This document shows positions 9,072-17,864 of a stretch of 64,000 bases of DNA, one piece after another. The stretch is taken from assembly GCA_965238045.1 (NCBI GenBank), contig CBDEGU010000005.1:186001-250000 (forward strand), read 5' to 3'. Within the stretch, counting starts at the first letter, position 1. Every line of letters starts with the position of its first letter. A program made the position numbers and the translations under genes. Source of the DNA: CBDEGU01 sp965238045. Its GTDB lineage: Bacteria; Acidobacteriota; Terriglobia; Bryobacterales; UBA6623. Below the pieces are notes generated by a model that was not told where the DNA came from, ran no database searches, and saw only the letters and a program-made list of their open reading frames with translations.

Positions 9072-10010
9072 ATGAGTAGCGGCGAAACAGCTCGTGCCCG
9101 AAACTTGTCTGGCGTGTCGATTCTCGACAAGATCGGCAACACGCCGCTCGTGTGGCTGCGGCGGGCTGGCGAGGCCTTCCCCGGTGTTGAGATCTACGGC
9201 AAGGCTGAGGGTTTTAATCCGGGAGGGTCGGTCAAGGACCGGCCGGCTCTCAACATGATTCGCGAGGGCGAGCGCTCGGGCAAGCTCCGTCCCGGCGACA
9301 CGATCATCGACGCCACCAGCGGCAATACCGGAATCGCCTATGCGATGATCTCGGCCGCCCTGGGTTACAAGTGCAAGCTCTTTTTGCCGGCCAATGCTTC
9401 CCAGGAGCGCAAACAGATACTGAACGCCTTTGGAGCCGAGGTCGTGCTGACCGACCCGGCCGAAAGTTCCGATGGCGCGATTCGGGCCTGCCGCGCCGAG
9501 TTTGAGGCGCGTCCGGAGGGATATTTTTACCCCGATCAGTACAATAACCCGGCCAACTGGGCGGCGCATTACAACGGCACCGGGGTCGAGATCTGGGAGC
9601 AGACCGCTCATCGCGTCACCCATTTCGTGACTGGGCTCGGCACCAGCGGCACGTTCATGGGCGTCGGACGCCGGCTGCGGGAATACTCACCGGGCGTCAA
9701 GCTGATTTCGATGCAGCCTTCATCGGGATTTCACGGCCTCGAAGGCCTCAAGCACATGCCGACGGCCATCGTTCCCGGCATCTACGATGAGACTCTGGCC
9801 GATGAAAACATCGAAATCGAGACCGAGGACGCCTATCGGATGGTCAAGCAACTGGCGCGGGAAGAGGGCATCTTGGTTGGCATTTCCTCCGGCGCGAACG
9901 TCGCCGCGGCCCTGCGGATCGCCGAGCGTATGCAAGAAGGAGTGATTGTGACCGTGCTGAGCGACAGCGCCGACAAGTATTTGAGCGAACATTTCTGGGA
10001 CGAAACATGA
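9072..10010 (+). CDS. cysM: PLP-dependent cysteine synthase, CysM-like
   Basis: Makes cysteine by beta-replacement on an activated serine. The 312-residue protein has the PLP lysine in NPGGSVKDRPALN, the TSGNTGIA substrate loop, the phosphate loop GLGTSGTFMG and the family segment GILVGISSGANVAAAL. Sequence layout resembles mycobacterial CysM, which uses O-phosphoserine and the thiocarboxylated carrier CysO. The stop overlaps the next start (ATGA at 10007-10010); the next genes encode a JAMM peptidase and a CysO-like carrier. That context, more than the sequence alone, argues for the carrier-dependent route rather than sulfide and O-acetylserine. Confidence 0.9.
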   Translation: MSSGETARARNLSGVSILDKIGNTPLVWLRRAGEAFPGVEIYGKAEGFNPGGSVKDRPALNMIREGERSGKLRPGDTIIDATSGNTGIAYAMISAALGYKCKLFLPANASQERKQILNAFGAEVVLTDPAESSDGAIRACRAEFEARPEGYFYPDQYNNPANWAAHYNGTGVEIWEQTAHRVTHFVTGLGTSGTFMGVGRRLREYSPGVKLISMQPSSGFHGLEGLKHMPTAIVPGIYDETLADENIEIETEDAYRMVKQLAREEGILVGISSGANVAAALRIAERMQEGVIVTVLSDSADKYLSEHFWDET

Positions 10011-10444
10011 TTCGCATCGAGCGGCAGCCCTGGCAAGAGATGGTCGCCCATGCCGAGGCGGCCTACCCCGACGAGTGTGTGGGCATCATGCTCGGCACCA
10101 GCACCAGCACAGGTGCCAGCGGGATGAAAACCGTAACCGAGGCGGCGCGCATGGAAAATATCCATGACGGGCCGAAGGCCGCCCGCTATGAACTCGGCCA
10201 GAAAGCCTTGCTCGCCGCCGACGCCCAGGCGCGCTCACGCCATCTCGATTTGATCGGGATCTATCACTCGCATCCCGATTGCGACGCCTACTTTTCCGAG
10301 ACCGACTTGAAGAACTCATGCCCCTGGTATTCTTTTGTAGTCATCTCGATTCAGAAACAAAAGTTTCATCACGCCAATAGCTGGCTGCCCGACCCGGACC
10401 AGACGGTGGCGGAAAAAGAAGAACTCGAATACGGAGGAGCCTGA
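10007..10444 (+). CDS. mec: JAMM/MPN metalloprotease, Mec-like
   Basis: A 145-residue zinc peptidase of the JAB1/MPN/Mov34 type. The full JAMM motif is present: Glu23 in PDECVG and HSHPDCDAYFSETD (His87, His89, Ser97, Asp100). In Mycobacterium, Mec cuts cysteine off the C-terminus of CysO after transfer. Here it sits between cysM (4-bp overlap) and a gene whose CysO-like domain is fused to other domains, so a second job, cutting after the internal glycines of that fusion, is possible. It is soluble, with no signal peptide. Confidence 0.9.
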   Translation: MIRIERQPWQEMVAHAEAAYPDECVGIMLGTSTSTGASGMKTVTEAARMENIHDGPKAARYELGQKALLAADAQARSRHLDLIGIYHSHPDCDAYFSETDLKNSCPWYSFVVISIQKQKFHHANSWLPDPDQTVAEKEELEYGGA

Positions 10445-10447
10445 CCG

Positions 10448-11896
10448 ATGGCTAAGATTCTCATTCCCACACCCCTGCGCCAGTACGCCGGAGGCGCCGA
10501 TACGGTCGACGTCGAAGCCTCGAGCGTCGGGGAGGCTTTAGACAAGCTCATCACCGAGCACTCCGAACTGCGGCGTCATCTCTTCAGCGACGAAGGCAAG
10601 CTGCGGAGTTTCGTCAATGTCTATATCGACGACGAGGATATCCGCTACCTGGACAAGGAGAAATCAGCCGTCTCGGGCGATAGCGTGATTAGTATCGTAC
10701 CCTCGATCGCGGGCGGCGGCCCCAGCGCCGCCGCCGCGCCTCCCGTGACATTGAGCAACGAAGAGATTCTGCGCTACAGCCGCCACCTGATTATGCCCGA
10801 GGTCGCCATGGAAGGGCAGCTCAAGCTCAAGCAGGCCAAGGTGCTGATGATCGGCACCGGCGGGCTGGGTGCTCCGCTCGGGCTCTACCTGGCCGCGGCC
10901 GGCGTCGGAAAGATCGGCGTCGTGGATTTCGACATCGTGGACGAGACGAACCTGCAGCGCCAAGTGATCCATGGCACCAAGGACGTCGGCCGGCCGAAGC
11001 TGGATTCCGCCGTCGACCGGATGCGGGACATCAATCCGAATGTCGAACTGGTGAAGTATCCGGTGGCCCTCAAGAGCGACAACGCGCTCGATATCGTTCG
11101 TGATTACGATATCGTCGTTGACGGCACCGATAATTTCCCGACCCGCTATCTAGTCAACGACGTTTGCGTGCTGCTCGGCAAACCGAACGTCTACGGCTCG
11201 ATCTTCCGCTTCGAAGGGCAGGCGACGGTCTTTCATCACGACGGCGGGCCATGCTACCGCTGCCTCTACTCCGAGCCGCCGCCGCCGGGCCTGGTGCCCA
11301 GTTGCGCCGAAGGAGGCGTGCTCGGGATTCTTCCGGCGGTGATCGGCAGTATTCAGGCGACCGAGACCGTCAAGCTGATTCTCGGCAAGGGCCAGACGCT
11401 GAGCGGCCGCCTGCTTCTCTACGATGCCCTCAACATGAAGTTCCGGGAACTGAAGCTGCGCAGAAATCCCGAGTGCCCGGTGTGCGGCGATCACCCGACC
11501 GTAACCGAATTGATCGACTACGAACAGTTTTGCGGCATCCCGCGGCAGAAGGAACAGGAAAGGGCGGCCCAGGGAGCGATCCCGGAAATTTCCCCGCTCG
11601 CGCTCAAGGCGAAACTCGACGCCGGCGAAGATCTCTTCATCCTCGACGTGCGCGAACCGCACGAGTACGACATCTGCCGGCTCGACGGCTCGACGCTCAT
11701 TCCGCTAGGAGAGTTGCTGAAGCGCGTCAGCGAACTGAATTCGGCCGACGACATCGTGGTGCACTGCAAGTCCGGGATGCGTAGCGCCAAAGCGGTCGCC
11801 TTCTTGCAGAAGGCCGGTTTCGGCAAGATCACCAATCTCAAGGGCGGCATCCTCGGCTGGAGCGACCAGGTCGACCCGAGCGTCCCCAAGTACTAA
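10448..11896 (+). CDS. CysO/MoaD-like carrier fused to MoeB/ThiF-type E1 and rhodanese
   Basis: A 482-residue protein with three parts. Residues 1-91 form a MoaD/ThiS/CysO ubiquitin-like carrier that ends in SIAGGG (Gly89-91). A short Ala/Pro-rich linker leads to a MoeB/ThiF adenylating domain (about 103-370) with the ATP motif GTGGLGAPLGL and zinc cysteines CYRCL and CPVCG. The C-terminal rhodanese domain (about 375-480) has its sulfur-carrying cysteine in VVHCKSGMRSAK (Cys440). E1 enzymes of this type adenylate the terminal glycine of the carrier and rhodaneses supply sulfur. Because the carrier's glycines are internal here, proteolytic release would be needed, and a JAMM peptidase lies 3 bp upstream. 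Confidence 0.93.
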   Translation: MAKILIPTPLRQYAGGADTVDVEASSVGEALDKLITEHSELRRHLFSDEGKLRSFVNVYIDDEDIRYLDKEKSAVSGDSVISIVPSIAGGGPSAAAAPPVTLSNEEILRYSRHLIMPEVAMEGQLKLKQAKVLMIGTGGLGAPLGLYLAAAGVGKIGVVDFDIVDETNLQRQVIHGTKDVGRPKLDSAVDRMRDINPNVELVKYPVALKSDNALDIVRDYDIVVDGTDNFPTRYLVNDVCVLLGKPNVYGSIFRFEGQATVFHHDGGPCYRCLYSEPPPPGLVPSCAEGGVLGILPAVIGSIQATETVKLILGKGQTLSGRLLLYDALNMKFRELKLRRNPECPVCGDHPTVTELIDYEQFCGIPRQKEQERAAQGAIPEISPLALKAKLDAGEDLFILDVREPHEYDICRLDGSTLIPLGELLKRVSELNSADDIVVHCKSGMRSAKAVAFLQKAGFGKITNLKGGILGWSDQVDPSVPKY

Positions 11897-11921
11897 CCCG
11901 CCGTATTCATCTGGGCGGTTC

Positions 11922-12959
11922 CTAAGGATTCGCGGTCGGCGGGAAATAGCCCGTGCGGTGGCGGACTGTGACGTCCACCGCGTGCTCCAGCTTCACCTCG
12001 ACCCGAATCGAGCGGAACCGGCCGTCGGTGAACGGCCTGGTGGGCACATAACCCAGCAGGTATTGGCTCTGAACCGTACCCGTGATGTCGGTGATGGCTT
12101 TGTGCAGGACCTGCAACTGGGCCTGGTTGTACTCGCCGGTGCCAACGGTATAGACGAAGTTCCCCGCGTCCTGAGGTTTAGAGAGGTAGCCCGAAACACC
12201 TTTATGCACTTGCTCCATCGGATGCACGAGGACACCCCCGGTTTCCTGGACCAGCCGCTTGAGATTGTCCTCGCCTTCTTGGTGAAAACCCCAGGCGATG
12301 GTTGAGATGCCGTACACGGTCACCTGTGCTCTCTGCGCGATGTGGACCACTTCCGAGAGAGAAAACCGGCTGGCGTTGTCGTGCCCGTCTCCGATCACGA
12401 TGATCGCTCGGCGGGGTTCGCCTGGCCCGCTGTACTGAGCCTCGGCGAGTTGTTTCGTGCAGGCCTGGTGGACCGCGTCGAGCATGGCGCTGCCGCCGCC
12501 GTGCTTGAGCCGTTCGAGCTTTTCGGCAATCAAGTAGGCGTCGTTGGTCATCTTGACCAGCTCATCGACTTCGGAATGATAGCCCAACAAGAATCCCTTG
12601 TGCGCGCCGTCTTCGGGAACGAGGCTGAATGCCAGATCGCCGATCGAGTTCTTGTAGGTCTTGTAGTAGAGCCGGGCGGCGTTGCTCATGTCGACGAGAA
12701 AACCGATGCGCAGCGGAGGCATGGTTTCGTCGGTGCTGCCGGTGAGATAGCGGATCTCCACGCGACGGCCGTCCTCATAGACGCGAAAATCATCTTTGGT
12801 CAGATCCACCACGAATCTTCCTTCCTTGTCGGCCACCGTAACCGGGACGTTGACGACGTTGACTTCGACCCTGATGGGCACGTCCGCGGCCGGTTCGACG
12901 TTCTGGGCGAGTGAGACGGCCGGAGAGAACAGCAGCGCGATGGGCAGCAGATGCTTCAT
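11922..12959 (-). CDS. Secreted VWFA-related acidobacterial domain protein
   Basis: A 345-residue exported protein: signal peptide ending VSLAQN, then an N-terminal beta domain (VNVVNVPVTVADKEGRFV, LTKDDFRVYEDGR) and a von Willebrand A fold. The metal-dependent adhesion site is partly visible as GFLVDMSNAAR (DxSxx) and VIGDGHDNAS. The arrangement matches a family first defined in Acidobacteria; its role is not known, but adhesion or protein assembly outside the cell is usual for VWA domains. It is transcribed divergently from nikR with 87 bp between them. Confidence 0.88.
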   Translation of the reverse strand: MKHLLPIALLFSPAVSLAQNVEPAADVPIRVEVNVVNVPVTVADKEGRFVVDLTKDDFRVYEDGRRVEIRYLTGSTDETMPPLRIGFLVDMSNAARLYYKTYKNSIGDLAFSLVPEDGAHKGFLLGYHSEVDELVKMTNDAYLIAEKLERLKHGGGSAMLDAVHQACTKQLAEAQYSGPGEPRRAIIVIGDGHDNASRFSLSEVVHIAQRAQVTVYGISTIAWGFHQEGEDNLKRLVQETGGVLVHPMEQVHKGVSGYLSKPQDAGNFVYTVGTGEYNQAQLQVLHKAITDITGTVQSQYLLGYVPTRPFTDGRFRSIRVEVKLEHAVDVTVRHRTGYFPPTANP

Positions 12960-13046
12960 GACGGGAATGTTTCGACCCTATTTTACCCCACTTGCCGGGT
13001 CGAAGCCTGTGAGATTTCGTACGCGGTCTGGTAGGCTGCTAGGAAT

Positions 13047-13466
13047 ATGAGCCGCCTGACGCGTATTGGTGTCGCCATTGACGACGAACTCCTCGAAAAA
13101 TTCGACGCGCTGATCGAGAGGCGAGGGTGCCCGAATCGCTCGGAGGCCTTTCGGGATCTCATTCGCCGCGAGCTTGTCGAAGAGAGCTGGAAGTCGCCCG
13201 ACAGCGAGGTCGTCGGTTCGGTGACTCTGGTGTATGATCACCATGTCCGAATGCTCAACGACAAACTTCTGGATCTGCAGCACGCCTTTCACGAGGCGAT
13301 TCTGTCAACGCTCCACGTCCATCTCGATCACGACAACTGTCTGGAAGTTTTGCTGATTCGAGGCAAGGCACGCGTGGTGAATCAGATCGCCGATGCGCTG
13401 ATCAGCACCAAGGGCGTGAAGCACGGCCGGCTGACCCTGTCGTCGGTGGGAAAAAATCTAGGCTGA
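13047..13466 (+). CDS. nikR: Nickel-responsive regulator NikR
   Basis: A 139-residue repressor with an N-terminal ribbon-helix-helix (SRLTRIGVAIDDELLEKFD) and a C-terminal ACT-like nickel-sensing domain. The square-planar ligands known from E. coli NikR are all present: His79, His90, His92 and Cys98 (in LQHAF, LHVHLDHDNC). The ATG at 13047 follows AGGA. NikR tetramers bind palindromes upstream of nickel or other metal transport genes. No nickel transporter or hydrogenase gene lies beside it, and no NikR-type palindrome was seen in the window. Confidence 0.95.
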   Translation: MSRLTRIGVAIDDELLEKFDALIERRGCPNRSEAFRDLIRRELVEESWKSPDSEVVGSVTLVYDHHVRMLNDKLLDLQHAFHEAILSTLHVHLDHDNCLEVLLIRGKARVVNQIADALISTKGVKHGRLTLSSVGKNLG

Positions 13467-13831
13467 GCGTCCGCTCGCGTCGCCGTGGATTCCGCCGCCT
13501 CGGCGCCGCTTGGGTCCGAACGAAATCAAGACTCAGCGAATCTCAAGCAGGCAAGCCGCTGCCCGGCGTTGCCGCCTCGGGTTGAAGGTTGGATCGAAGT
13601 TTCGGGAGGGAAGGGAGAGGCGAGAGATCGCGGCGCCGCGGACGGGAGCCCGCGCCCCGAGAGACTGACTTGCGCTCTTGCAGACTCGCCTTGTCCCCGA
13701 ATGCTCTCGTGGTTGCCGCGATCAACGCCTGTCTTGAGGGTAGCGCGCCGGCAAGGCGCTGCCCTTGCTTGCAAACTCCAAGATGTTGATATGTATGGAG
13801 ATAATTATTTTATTTTCTCGTGACCGGCCCG
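13467..13831. other. Gene-free stretch between nikR and the uracil-DNA glycosylase gene
   Basis: About 365 bp without a convincing gene. Several GC-rich self-complementary patches occur (for example around 13747-13762). A sharply A/T-rich tail lies at 13785-13821. No tRNA or known RNA was recognised. Confidence 0.4.
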
Positions 13832-14674
<843 letters not shown>

Positions 14675-14683
14675 GCGGGAAGT

Positions 14684-15946
14684 CTAGCGCGCCTGCCTCG
14701 TGGCGGCAAGGCTGCGCTTCCATTCGGTGATTCGATCAAAGATCCGCCCGGCCATCCGGCGCTTCGTCATGCGCGGCAGTTCGACGGCGCCGCCCGCGGC
14801 GTCGAGGATCCAGCCCTGGTTTTCATCGGAATCAAAACCACCGCCGACGGCCGCGGTTCCGACCGGGTTGGCTACGATGATGTCGCAGTTCTTTTGCGCC
14901 AGCTTCCGTCTTGCTCCTTCGACGACCTTCTCGGTTTCCGCGGCGAACCCGACGACCAGACGCTCGCCCTTGAGTCGTCCGACTTCGGCGAGAATGTCCG
15001 GCGTCGGCTCAAGATCCAGCCGCCACGGCCGGTCCCGCTTCTTTATCTTTTCGGCGGCCACGGCGACAGGCCGATCATCCGCCACCGCCGCCGCCGCAAC
15101 GACCACTGTCGCGTCTTTCAGGTGGCCCAGTACGGCCTGGTGCATCTCGGCGGCGCTCAAGACCGCGGTCACTTCACAGGTTTGCGGCCAACTCAAATCG
15201 ACCGGGCCGCTGACGACGATCACTCGCGCCCCCCGCGCCAGCGCCTCCTCGGCCAGCGCCAGCCCCATCTTGCCGCTCGAGCGGTTCGAGATATAGCGCA
15301 CCGGATCGAGCGCTTCCCGAGTCGGCCCGGCGGTGAGCAGTACGGTTTCCCCGTCCAGATCCAGCGGTTTGCGCCTTGCCCTGAGAGCTTCCCCGGCGGC
15401 ATCGGCGATCATCTCAAGATCGGCCAGCCGTCCCGGACCTCTCATGCCGCAGGCGAGCGGACCCGACTCGGGTTCGACGACGACCACGCCGCGATCCCTG
15501 AGCCGCGCGACATTTTCCCGCGTCGCCGGATGGTTCCACATATGAGTATTCATCGCGGGCGCGACAATCACCGGTCCGGTGAAGGCCAAGTGCGTAGCGG
15601 TGAGAAAGTCGTCCGCGATACCGGCGGCGAACTTGGCGAGGATGTCGGCCGTGGCCGGTGCGACCAGCAGCAGATCAGCCTCCCGCGCGACGCGAATATG
15701 TTCGATCGCGCTGTCGAGGGTCGCGTTCTCGCCGTGATCAGAGAAGAGTTCGGTGATGACCTTCCGCTGGGTGAGCGCCGCAAACGTGAGCGCGGTTACG
15801 AAGCGGCGAGCCCCGGCGGTCATGACCACCTGAACCTCGCTGCCGCCTTCCAGCAATAAGCGCGCCAGATCCGCGGCCTTGTAGGCGGCGATACCCCCGG
15901 TAACTCCCAGGATGATCGTTCGCGGCCGCTCTGATTCGTTCGTCAT
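14684..15946 (-). CDS. coaBC: Bifunctional phosphopantothenoylcysteine decarboxylase/synthetase
   Basis: Two steps of coenzyme A synthesis: joining cysteine to phosphopantothenate (CoaB) and decarboxylating the product (CoaC). The N-terminal flavoprotein half begins ILGVTGGIAAYKAADL, has the EHIRVAREADLLLVAPATAD stretch, the PAMNTHMWNHPATREN motif and the reducing cysteine in GPLACGMRGPGRL. The synthetase half has TAGPTREALDPVRYISNRSS. The ATG at 15946 gives 420 residues. It follows gmk and rpoZ, the common bacterial order. Confidence 0.96.
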   Translation of the reverse strand: MTNESERPRTIILGVTGGIAAYKAADLARLLLEGGSEVQVVMTAGARRFVTALTFAALTQRKVITELFSDHGENATLDSAIEHIRVAREADLLLVAPATADILAKFAAGIADDFLTATHLAFTGPVIVAPAMNTHMWNHPATRENVARLRDRGVVVVEPESGPLACGMRGPGRLADLEMIADAAGEALRARRKPLDLDGETVLLTAGPTREALDPVRYISNRSSGKMGLALAEEALARGARVIVVSGPVDLSWPQTCEVTAVLSAAEMHQAVLGHLKDATVVVAAAAVADDRPVAVAAEKIKKRDRPWRLDLEPTPDILAEVGRLKGERLVVGFAAETEKVVEGARRKLAQKNCDIIVANPVGTAAVGGGFDSDENQGWILDAAGGAVELPRMTKRRMAGRIFDRITEWKRSLAATRQAR

Positions 15947-16003
15947 AGCATCCGGCCCGCGGCTTCGCCGGGATTCGAGGAACGGCTCGCGCAAGACCGC
16001 GCG

Positions 16004-16300
16004 CTATTCCTTTTCCGCGGCGGCCTCTTTCTCGTCCCTCACATTCTTGTCGTGTTCCGCCACCGACAGGAACTCCACCGCGATCTCGCCGGAGCGAATT
16101 TCTTCCATGGCGATTTTCGTCGGCTTACGGGAAGTCGTCGAGATGGTCGGACGCGCGCCGGCCTGCAACTGCCGGGCGCGCCGCGAGGCGGCGATGATAA
16201 AGCGGAACACGCCCTGCTCCTCATCCGTGGGGATGAACCAGGGCTGATCCGGCGGTTTTTCGGTCGATTCCAGGTTTTGGCTGACAACTTTCTTACTCAT
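16004..16300 (-). CDS. rpoZ: RNA polymerase omega subunit
   Basis: A 98-residue omega subunit that helps assemble beta-prime into RNA polymerase. The core RFIIAASRRARQLQAGARP followed by SRKPTKIAMEEI is diagnostic. Its ATG overlaps the gmk stop (ATGA at 16300-16297), as in many bacteria. A charged C-terminal tail (DEKEAAAEKE) lies beyond the core. Confidence 0.94.
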   Translation of the reverse strand: MSKKVVSQNLESTEKPPDQPWFIPTDEEQGVFRFIIAASRRARQLQAGARPTISTTSRKPTKIAMEEIRSGEIAVEFLSVAEHDKNVRDEKEAAAEKE

Positions 16301-16923
16301 TCAGATACTCCTTCACGGAAACTCTCGACAATCGACTGGATCTTGTGCGTCATCCGCCCGCTACGGCGGCGTTCAGCGACTAGGATGCTGCTCAACTCCT
16401 CGAACGTCTCTTCGAGCTTGTCGTTGACCAGTACATAGTTGTAGTCGCCCGCGCCGGCGACTTCTTTTCCGGCATCTCGGAGCCGCCGCTCGATCACCTC
16501 TTCCGGATCCGAGGAGCGGTTTCGCAGCCGAAGCTCGAGTACCTCTTTCGAAGGAGGGAGGATGAAGACCGTAATCGCTTCGGAAAGCTTCTCTGCTAAT
16601 TGTCTCGCACCCTGCACATCAATGTCCAGAATCAAATCGTGGCCCCGTGAGTAGGACTCGCCGAGAATCTTGCGGTACGTGCCGTAGTAATGGCCAAAGA
16701 CCTCCGCCCATTCGAGCAGTTCATCGTTGTCGCGCATGCGAAGGAAAGTCTCCCGGTCGACGAAATCGTAGCTCTTCCCGTCGACTTCCCCGGCGCGAGG
16801 AGGCCGGGTGGTGACCGAGGTCGAGAAATCGATATTCGGGTTCTCGTCGATCAGTCGCTTGACCAGCGTGGACTTCCCCGAACCCGACGGCGCGGAAATA
16901 ATGAGCACTAGAGGCTTGGCCAT
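16297..16923 (-). CDS. gmk: Guanylate kinase
   Basis: Phosphorylates GMP to GDP. About 208 residues with P-loop ISAPSGSGKSTLVKRL, GMP-binding TSVTTRPPRAGEVDG and YDFVDRETF, and the lid segment RLRNRSSDPEEVIERRL. I chose the ATG at 16923; a GTG at 16929 is also in frame and would overlap the yicC stop. It is followed directly by rpoZ. Confidence 0.95.
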   Translation of the reverse strand: MAKPLVLIISAPSGSGKSTLVKRLIDENPNIDFSTSVTTRPPRAGEVDGKSYDFVDRETFLRMRDNDELLEWAEVFGHYYGTYRKILGESYSRGHDLILDIDVQGARQLAEKLSEAITVFILPPSKEVLELRLRNRSSDPEEVIERRLRDAGKEVAGAGDYNYVLVNDKLEETFEELSSILVAERRRSGRMTHKIQSIVESFREGVSE

Positions 16924-16928
16924 GGACA

Positions 16929-17864
16929 CTATTCTAGGTTCTGCGTCTGTTCGCGGATTTTCTCAATCTCACTCTTCAACCGCAGGCCGGTCTCGGTGAC
17001 CGGCAAGCCTTCGGCGCCGAGAGGCGTACTCTTTGACAGTATCGTGTTCACCTCCCGGTTCATCTCCTGGGAAAGAAAGTCGGCCTTTTTGCCTAGTTCC
17101 CCCCCGGCGTCGAGCAGTTCGAGAAGCCGTCCGGCATGGGACCGAAAACGCTGCAATTCCTCGCTGACATCGGCCCGGTCGGCGAGAACCGCCGCTTCCT
17201 GCAAAACGCGTTGCGGGTCGGCTGGAATGGATTCGAGCAGCGCCGTGAGTCTTTTTTCGAGCCGCTGCTGAAACTTCGCGATCGTGTCCTGGCGGGCTCG
17301 TTCTAGGTCCTCGATCTCGCTCCGCATCCCCAAGGCGCGCTCTCTCATCTCGGCGACAATCTCTTCGCCCTCGGCGGCTCTCGCCCGGTTTAACTCCTCG
17401 AGCGCCTGTTCGAGAGTGCCGGTCAGCCGGGTTTCCAGCGCCGAAACCTGTGCCTCTTCCATCTCGGCCGCGGCCACGACGACCGATCCGGGCAGACGCA
17501 AGAGAACGGCCAGATCGGGTGCGCCGTCCAGGCCGTGCTTCTCCGCGATCTCGCGGCAGGCCTCGAGATAGGCCTCGATCCGCGATTGGTCAATGACCAC
17601 CTTCGCGTTGCCCTCATTCCACTGAAGACTGATCTGCAGCTGTATCTGCCCGCGCCGGACGTACTTTTTGACCAGACGCCGGACGCGCGGCTCGAAGCAC
17701 TCCAGCTCCGCCGGCAGACGAATCTGTGCGTCCCAATAGCGGTGGTTGACGCTCTTGATGGTCACCGCCAGCGAGAAATCCTCATCATCGGCGACAACCC
17801 GCGCATAGCCGGTCATGCTGCGGCCGATCCGTTTCTGCTCCCCGCTTGTCGTTTGCGACGGCAT
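16929..17864 (-). CDS. yicC: YicC family endoribonuclease
   Basis: A 311-residue YicC-type protein. Family hallmarks are the N-terminal SMTGYARVVADDE, then TIKSVNHRYWDAQIRLP, RRGQIQLQISLQW and the C-terminal GKKADFLSQEMNREVNTILSK segment. E. coli YicC is an RNase linked to small-RNA turnover. The ATG at 17864 shares its A with the TGA of the upstream exporter gene (TGATG), a sign of coupled translation. Confidence 0.93.
   Translation of the reverse strand: MPSQTTSGEQKRIGRSMTGYARVVADDEDFSLAVTIKSVNHRYWDAQIRLPAELECFEPRVRRLVKKYVRRGQIQLQISLQWNEGNAKVVIDQSRIEAYLEACREIAEKHGLDGAPDLAVLLRLPGSVVVAAAEMEEAQVSALETRLTGTLEQALEELNRARAAEGEEIVAEMRERALGMRSEIEDLERARQDTIAKFQQRLEKRLTALLESIPADPQRVLQEAAVLADRADVSEELQRFRSHAGRLLELLDAGGELGKKADFLSQEMNREVNTILSKSTPLGAEGLPVTETGLRLKSEIEKIREQTQNLE

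Noticed and set aside
11897..11921. Terminator between the carrier fusion gene and the VWA gene
   Set aside because: The CCGCC/GGCGG pairing is short and imperfect; not strong enough to call.
13785..13821. A/T-rich patch as a promoter for a plus-strand gene
   Set aside because: Downstream on the plus strand there is only antisense sequence of the glycosylase gene, so no target gene exists.
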